From: Cladophialophora immunda
Taxonomy: Eukaryota; Ascomycota; Eurotiomycetes; Chaetothyriales; Herpotrichiellaceae
DNA length: 64,000 bases
NCBI RefSeq assembly: GCF_000835495.1
Contig: NW_015622547.1
Location: 3,224,001-3,288,000 of the forward strand
Direction: 5' to 3'
In this document: positions 59,209 to 64,000 of the stretch, in pieces
How the letters are laid out: every line of letters begins with the position of its first letter
How positions within the stretch are numbered: position 1 is the first letter of the stretch
Notes under the pieces: generated by a model
The model's input: the letters and a program-made list of their open reading frames with translations, nothing else
Databases searched by the model: none
What the model was told of the DNA's origin: nothing
Made by a program: the position numbers and the translations under genes

Positions 59209-59688
59209 TGTCCTAGCGCCATATCGTGCTGATGAGGTGGAGGGTGAGGGTCCGACACGGGGTTAGATCTAGTGGATAGGGGCTCTGTGAGATAGATAGT
59301 GAAGGATAAAAGACGGCGGGTTTTTGTTGTTAGCGGTATATATCCTCTCCACTGGCTGAGCACAAGAGGCATTGGGTACGAACCTCGTGGGAGAAGGAGA
59401 CTGGACACGTTTTTTAGGAATGGAAGGAATAGAAAAGAGGCGATATACCCCTTGGAACGGTATCTCACGGCCCATTACTTTTGGGGGCCCGAGATTCTTG
59501 TTTCTCATACATACATACAGACATGAATTCACCCCAACCATCTCTGCTTTTGTTCATTTATCCATTCTCCCTCGCTCCTCCCCGGGCACCGAGTCTCCCG
59601 CCCCGTCCCCTCCCACAACACCTCACCTCCTATATCCCTGCTCCACCCCTTCCGACTTTCTCTCACTGCTCACCCTGCCGACTTTGTC
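59209..59688. other. intergenic between convergent genes
   Basis: About 480 bp between the C2H2 stop (plus) and the GH43 stop (minus). T- and C-rich 3' flanks; no gene. Confidence 0.5.
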
Positions 59689-60866
59689 CTACTGCTTCTC
59701 CGCCAGCGAAATCCTGCCCTGGTCATCGTAGACGATCTCGCGCATCTTGACGCTGCGGAGGTGGTCGACGCCCCCGCTGAGCTCGCAGTCGTGGTAGAAG
59801 AGGTACCACCGGCCTTGAAACTCGACGATGCTGTGGTGCGTGGTCCAGCCCAGGACGGGCTCGAGGATGCGGCCCGCGTAGGTGAAGGGGCCGAGCGGGT
59901 GGTCGCCGACCGCGTAGACTAGGTAGTGCGTGTCGCCGGTCGAGTAGCTGAGGTAGTAGCGGCCGCGGTGCTTGTGCATCCAGGCGGCCTCGAAGAAGCG
60001 GCGGGCGTGGTCGTCGGCGGCCAACAGCGCGCCCGTGGCCGGGTCACGGATCTCGAGCTGCTGCACCGGCGCCGCGAAGTGGCGCATGTCCGCGCTGAGC
60101 TTGGCCGCGCGCGGCAGCAGCGCTGGCACACCGGGGCCCGTGGGCTCCTGCGGCCCGGACATGGCGGCGTCGAAGTGGCCCTCGGCCGACCAGCACTGCA
60201 GCTGGCCGCCCCAGATGCCGCCGAAGTACAGGTACGCCTGCCCGTCGTCGTCGACGAAGCTGGCCGGGTCGATGCTGTAGCTGCCCCGGATGGGCTCCGC
60301 GTCCGGCGTGAAGGGCCCCGCGGGCGAGTCGCTCACCGCCACGCCGATGCGGAAGATGCCCTCCTTGTCCCGCGCGGGGAAGTACAGGTAGTACTTGCCG
60401 TCCTTGGTCGCTGCGTCCGGCGCCCACAGCTGCTTGGACACCCAGGGGATGTCCTCGGCCTTGAGCGCCACGCCGTGGTCCGTCACGGGCCCGCCCACTT
60501 CGGCGAGCGACAGCACGTGGTAGTCGGCCATGTCGTACTGGTCGCCGTTGTCGTTGAATTGGATGTCTGTTTCGCGGTCCTATTGGGGGAACAGAATGTC
60601 ATTAGTGATGAGGTAGAGGGGCAGAGAGAACGACTTTGCCGGTCATCGGCGTGCACGGCCAATACCCGCTGTTGTGAGACGACCATGCCGTCGCCAAGTT
60701 CGACGAGGATGTGTCTCTCTTTCGTCGTCCACTCCGGACGATGCATTTCGTGCTCCTTGCTCCTGTGACGACTTACATGAGATGGATAAACGTAGATCTT
60801 GCCCTCGAAGACATGCGCGGACGGATCGGCCGTGTATATATGCGTGACGAGTGGTTGCGGCGCCAT
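59689..60866 (-). CDS. intracellular glycoside hydrolase family 43
   Basis: Exons 60866..60777 and 60579..59689 (199-bp intron); 326 aa. The splice joins FEGKIYVYPSH to DRETDIQFNDNGDQYDM in frame. Five-bladed propeller signatures: catalytic base Asp14 (YTADPSAHV), the pKa-modulating Asp134 (SIDPASFVDDDG) and the acid Glu229 (FFEAAWMHKHRG). No signal peptide and no carbohydrate-binding module, so it should act inside the cell on short arabino- or xylo-oligosaccharides or glycosides. Activity is arabinofuranosidase, xylosidase or galactosidase by family and cannot be narrowed. It is divergent from the amidohydrolase. Confidence 0.86.
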
Positions 60867-61442
60867 GTCTGTGGTATCTCTTCTCTCCCTTGTTTGACGC
60901 TACTGGTATCGTCTCGCTCGCCTTTTTTGATGTACAACCAAATCCAAAAAAAGAAGCTCTTCCTCTGTTCTGGGATCGTTCTTATATCTGCCCTTTTACA
61001 CGGCTCCATTGCTGGGATCCCCCAGACCGATGCGGATTAGTGTTGACAGCATTTAGCCAGATTTATCCGCAGGGAAGAAACTCGAGGGGGGCTGTTCGTT
61101 TAAGTGGATGCCCTTCCGAAGAGCTGCCGACAAGATCGACCCCTCCATGTCTGGACGGAATCTTTGCGTGGTTCTTCGTTTGACGAACACGTCCTGGTGC
61201 ACAGTGGCTGAGGTTTGTGACTTTTAAGGATCTGGTTTCCTCGTGACGATGGATCTAAAAGTCTGAGCAATAGTATCGATATCCTGCTTATTGCACTTTT
61301 ACCCTCTGAAAGACTGGTTTTGAGCTCGAACTTCGTCCCGGATCAAGAATTTTCAGGTGCTTGCTTGGCCCCTGACAGCCGGGAGCCTCGCCGAGCCTCG
61401 TGATAGGTGGTTGGCCTCCCCTGGGACGGCGACTCAGCGGCG
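60867..61442. promoter_or_regulatory. divergent intergenic region, GH43 and amidohydrolase
   Basis: About 575 bp between two divergent starts; both promoters. No coding potential supported. Confidence 0.45.
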
Positions 61443-63065
61443 ATGCGCACCGTCTTCCGGAATGCCAGGGTCTTCACTGGCTCGCAGGACGCCTCGTCGT
61501 ACGGAAAGCATTCATGCATGATCATCAATGACGACCTGATCGAATATGTGGGCGACGGTTCCGATGCCGACGTGCAAGCAGCAACCGGTGGAGGGGCCAA
61601 AGTGGTCGACCTCGACAACAAACATACCCTGGCACCAGGCTTTATCGACGGCCATATGCATCTCCTGATGTTCGGGACGTCGCTGCAGAAGATAAGCCTG
61701 GAGCATTGTCGGACGCTGGCGGACATCCAGTCCACGATCAAAGACGCCGCCAGAGCGGATCCGTCGAAACGCCGCATTCTGTGTCGTGGCTGGATGCATT
61801 TCATGACCGGTGGGAAAGCATTAGCAAAGGACCTGGATGGGCTTGACGAGCTGGACCGGCCCATCTTCATCGACTCGAAAGATTTGCATTCCACGTGGTG
61901 CAACACCGCGGCATTGCAGGAGATGGGTGTGCAAGACATGCCAGATCCGCCCGGTGGAGAGATCAAACGGGACGAGCAGGGGAATGCCACCGGCTTGCTG
62001 AGCGAGGCCGCCGCCATCACGATTGTATGGCCGCATCTCGCCAAAGTGGCGTCGATGGAAGAAAAGCTCTCGGCGATCCGCCAGGCAATCACGACGTACA
62101 ACTCTTCGGGGTATACGGGCATGGTGGAAATGGCCATGGACGAAAACGCATGGGAAGCCCTGCTTCAGCTGAGATCTACGGAGGAGCTGACCATCCGCGT
62201 GGCGGCCCACTGGCTGATCTATCCGTCCAAGACCAAGGAGGAGAACTTCCGCCAGGTTGATCGCGCCATTGAGCTGTGGAAGCAATACAACCTGCAGACA
62301 TCCCCGAATTTCCGGATCGCGGGGATCAAAGTCATTGGCGACGGAGTGATTGACGCGTGCACGGCGGCCTTGCTCGAACCATACTCGTCAAATGGAGTCT
62401 CGTGCGATCCGCTGTGGGATCCAGCCATGCTCAAGAGCGTCGTCGAACGAGCCGATGCCGCGGGGCTGCAGTGCGCATTGCACGCCATTGGCGACGCGAC
62501 AATCAAGATGGCCATCGACGCGCTGGAGACCGTTGCTTCCAGTGGGCGGCGCCATCGCATCGAGCACCTGGAGCTGACATCCCCAGGGGACGCCAAACGG
62601 CTGAGCGAGGCTGGCATCACCGCGTCGATCCAAGCAGTGCACGCCGACCCGGCCATACTACGGCAGTGGACTAAGTTGCTGGGAGAGCAGCGGCGAGGTC
62701 GTGCCTTCGCGTACCGAGAATTCCTCGACGAGGGCGTGAGTCTCGCGCTGGGCACAGACGCCCCTACAGCTCCGAACCTGCCTCTGCCGAATCTGTACGT
62801 GGCCACAACCAGGAGATCAGCAAGGGAGCCGGAATCGCAGGAGGTCGTCAACGAGCACTTTGCGTTGCCTCTGCTGGACGCCTTCTCGGCGGCCACGCAG
62901 GGTGCGGCATACAGCTGCTTCATGGACAGGATCACGGGGAGGTTGGAGGTCGGCATGAAGGCTGACTTTGTGGTCTTGGACATGGAATGGTCCGCAGCGA
63001 CTTTGCTGCAGGCAAAGGTTCTCCAGACCTGGTTCAATGGACAACAGGTGTACATAGCTCAATAA
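61443..63065 (+). CDS. YtcJ-type metal-dependent amidohydrolase (Amidohydro_3)
   Basis: 540 aa, intronless. The frame runs upstream only through GTG, so ATG 61443 (CGATGCGCACC) is chosen. An N-terminal small beta domain (VFRNARVFTGSQD) is followed by LAPGFIDGHMHLL with the first metal ligands His71 and His73, then a TIM barrel with ALHAIGDATIKMAID and HRIEHLELT carrying later His ligands, and SLALGTDAPT with the conserved Asp. The C-terminal beta domain ends ADFVVLDMEW. These enzymes hydrolyse N-acyl or amide bonds in exoenzyme-like catabolism; substrate unknown. No signal peptide. It converges with the Gly-rich gene, stops 47 bp apart. Confidence 0.85.
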   Translation: MRTVFRNARVFTGSQDASSYGKHSCMIINDDLIEYVGDGSDADVQAATGGGAKVVDLDNKHTLAPGFIDGHMHLLMFGTSLQKISLEHCRTLADIQSTIKDAARADPSKRRILCRGWMHFMTGGKALAKDLDGLDELDRPIFIDSKDLHSTWCNTAALQEMGVQDMPDPPGGEIKRDEQGNATGLLSEAAAITIVWPHLAKVASMEEKLSAIRQAITTYNSSGYTGMVEMAMDENAWEALLQLRSTEELTIRVAAHWLIYPSKTKEENFRQVDRAIELWKQYNLQTSPNFRIAGIKVIGDGVIDACTAALLEPYSSNGVSCDPLWDPAMLKSVVERADAAGLQCALHAIGDATIKMAIDALETVASSGRRHRIEHLELTSPGDAKRLSEAGITASIQAVHADPAILRQWTKLLGEQRRGRAFAYREFLDEGVSLALGTDAPTAPNLPLPNLYVATTRRSAREPESQEVVNEHFALPLLDAFSAATQGAAYSCFMDRITGRLEVGMKADFVVLDMEWSAATLLQAKVLQTWFNGQQVYIAQ

Positions 63066-63112
63066 AGACAGACATCAGCGTTACATGGTAGCATCGGCAC
63101 TGCAGTCATTCT

Positions 63113-63821
63113 TCACGACGACGAAGAAGACACTCCCGCGACCTTCTCTTTACTGTTTTCTGCCAGTCCCGCAACGGCATCCTTGGTGCCTTCGCCGCTC
63201 TCTCTGGCGGCAGTGGTTGCTTGCTTGCTATGCTCCTCGACCGATCTTTCTACATCGCCGCCAATCTCCTTGGTCTTGTCTGTAGCGTCTTGCAATCTCT
63301 CCTTCTGGGCCTCCTTGGCATCTGGTGCAATCAGCATCTTTCCTTCTCTTTTTCACGCGGACTTGGGGTGTTCATCTCACCTTGACCGCCCTGTTTATTG
63401 CCGCCCGAGAACATCTCGCCTAGTTTGCCGGCCCCAGCACCGACAGCGCCGCCAGCGAATTGTACAGTGCTGCCTAGTCCGTCGCCCACGCCCTGGACGG
63501 TTCCGACCAGGCCTTCACCGAGAGATCCAACGGTGTTGCCCACGGTGTCGACCAGGCCTTTTACCCCTCCTCCCACTGTGCCTCCGAGGGCTGCAACGGC
63601 GCTTTGGGTATTGGAGGAGACTCCTTGAGCTTCGTCTTGGGGGACCTTGCCTGCGATAGCAGCTCTGTGAAATGACGAGGGACTTATCAGCCAACCGCAG
63701 GTAAAGGAGTCTCTCGGGCGTCACCCTCAACTCACTTGGTTTGCTGCGAGAGCCTGTCGGCCTTTGGATCACCTGGGAGGAGGTCGAGGTCAATGACACG
63801 GTTCTCTGCGACTTTGACCAT
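63113..63821 (-). CDS. Gly-rich amphipathic (LEA-like) small protein, 192 aa
   Basis: Three exons: 63821..63736, 63664..63381, 63321..63113; 192 aa. The N-terminus is VIDLDLLPGDPKADRLSQQT; the middle has repeating Gly-Val-Gly units with a V-G-x-x-x-G spacing (GGGVKGLVDTVGNTVGSLGE, then LVGTVQGVGDGLG); the C-terminal third is highly charged (AKEAQKERLQDATDKTKE) with 11-mer-like periodicity, ending in poly-Ser. This composition is like LEA/plasma-membrane-associated stress proteins of fungi. It may interact with membranes; function not established. Confidence 0.65.
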
Positions 63822-64000
63822 TGTCAGCAACGTGCATTTATTGGGACTGTGTGCTCTTCATAATGGAGCTTCCCGCATGGGGGAGAGCGTGTCATGGTCG
63901 AGCTTGTCATATGCCATCGCTGGGTGTCGCTGCAGCACGCAGTGACGTAAGACTGCACGGCTTGTTGCGCAATTCATGATTGCCATGCGTGCCTCATGAC
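63822..64000. other. right-edge flank
   Basis: Upstream side of the Gly-rich gene. Too short to say whether another gene starts beyond the window. Confidence 0.4.

Noticed and set aside
59926..60768. 280-codon plus-strand frame across the GH43 gene
   Set aside because: Antisense to a well-supported GH43 exon with catalytic residues; composition is Val/Arg/Gly-rich, typical of antisense in GC-rich DNA.

Overview
The window is from a filamentous ascomycete (Pezizomycotina). The evidence is moderate-GC DNA, many short introns (about 48 to 162 bp) with GTRNGY-type donors, single-gene transcription units, two fungal-type transcription factors (Zn2Cys6 and C2H2), and typical fungal families such as a Psk1/S6K-like AGC kinase, Yen1/GEN1 and an HOL1-type MFS carrier. 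The rich set of oxidoreductases, sulfatases, amidohydrolase and transporters would suit a Eurotiomycetes/Chaetothyriales-like saprobe, but I cannot fix the order. All exon joins below were derived by hand from splice consensus, reading frame and family similarity. I found no rRNA, CRISPR array or intact transposon, and no tRNA that I could support.

Left part (1-23 kb), mostly housekeeping: F-box protein, Psk1/S6K-like kinase, tandem FolB-domain protein, the XPG-family Holliday junction resolvase Yen1/GEN1, a divergent actin-related protein, a GC3-rich coiled-coil protein, a gamma-butyrobetaine-hydroxylase-like dioxygenase with a mitochondrial presequence, an eight-exon APC transporter, an unknown basic protein and a fungal Fungal_trans_2/'tachykinin family'-like protein.

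Middle (24-34 kb): a five-exon cytochrome P450, a 111-aa two-exon protein of unknown function, an EthD-like protein and a class I SAM methyltransferase. They resemble scattered tailoring enzymes, but there is no PKS, NRPS or terpene backbone gene in the window. PRMT3 follows; its zinc finger has lost the CxxC half.

Right part (34-64 kb), a catabolic-looking region: FAD monooxygenase, Zn2Cys6 transcription factor, two head-to-head AtsA-type sulfatases, a sugar-porter MFS carrier, an HOL1-type MFS carrier, a 4.7-kb stretch without an intact gene, a 116-aa alpha/beta protein divergent from a salicylate-hydroxylase-like FAD monooxygenase, a C2H2 transcription factor, an intracellular GH43, a YtcJ-type amidohydrolase and a Gly-rich amphipathic protein. 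My working hypothesis is a regulated locus for taking up and desulfating organic sulfate esters and hydroxylating the aromatic products. The best-supported novelties are the paired sulfatases with a regulator and a carrier, and three small multi-exon proteins (111, 116 and 192 aa) that a simple ORF scan misses or breaks up.
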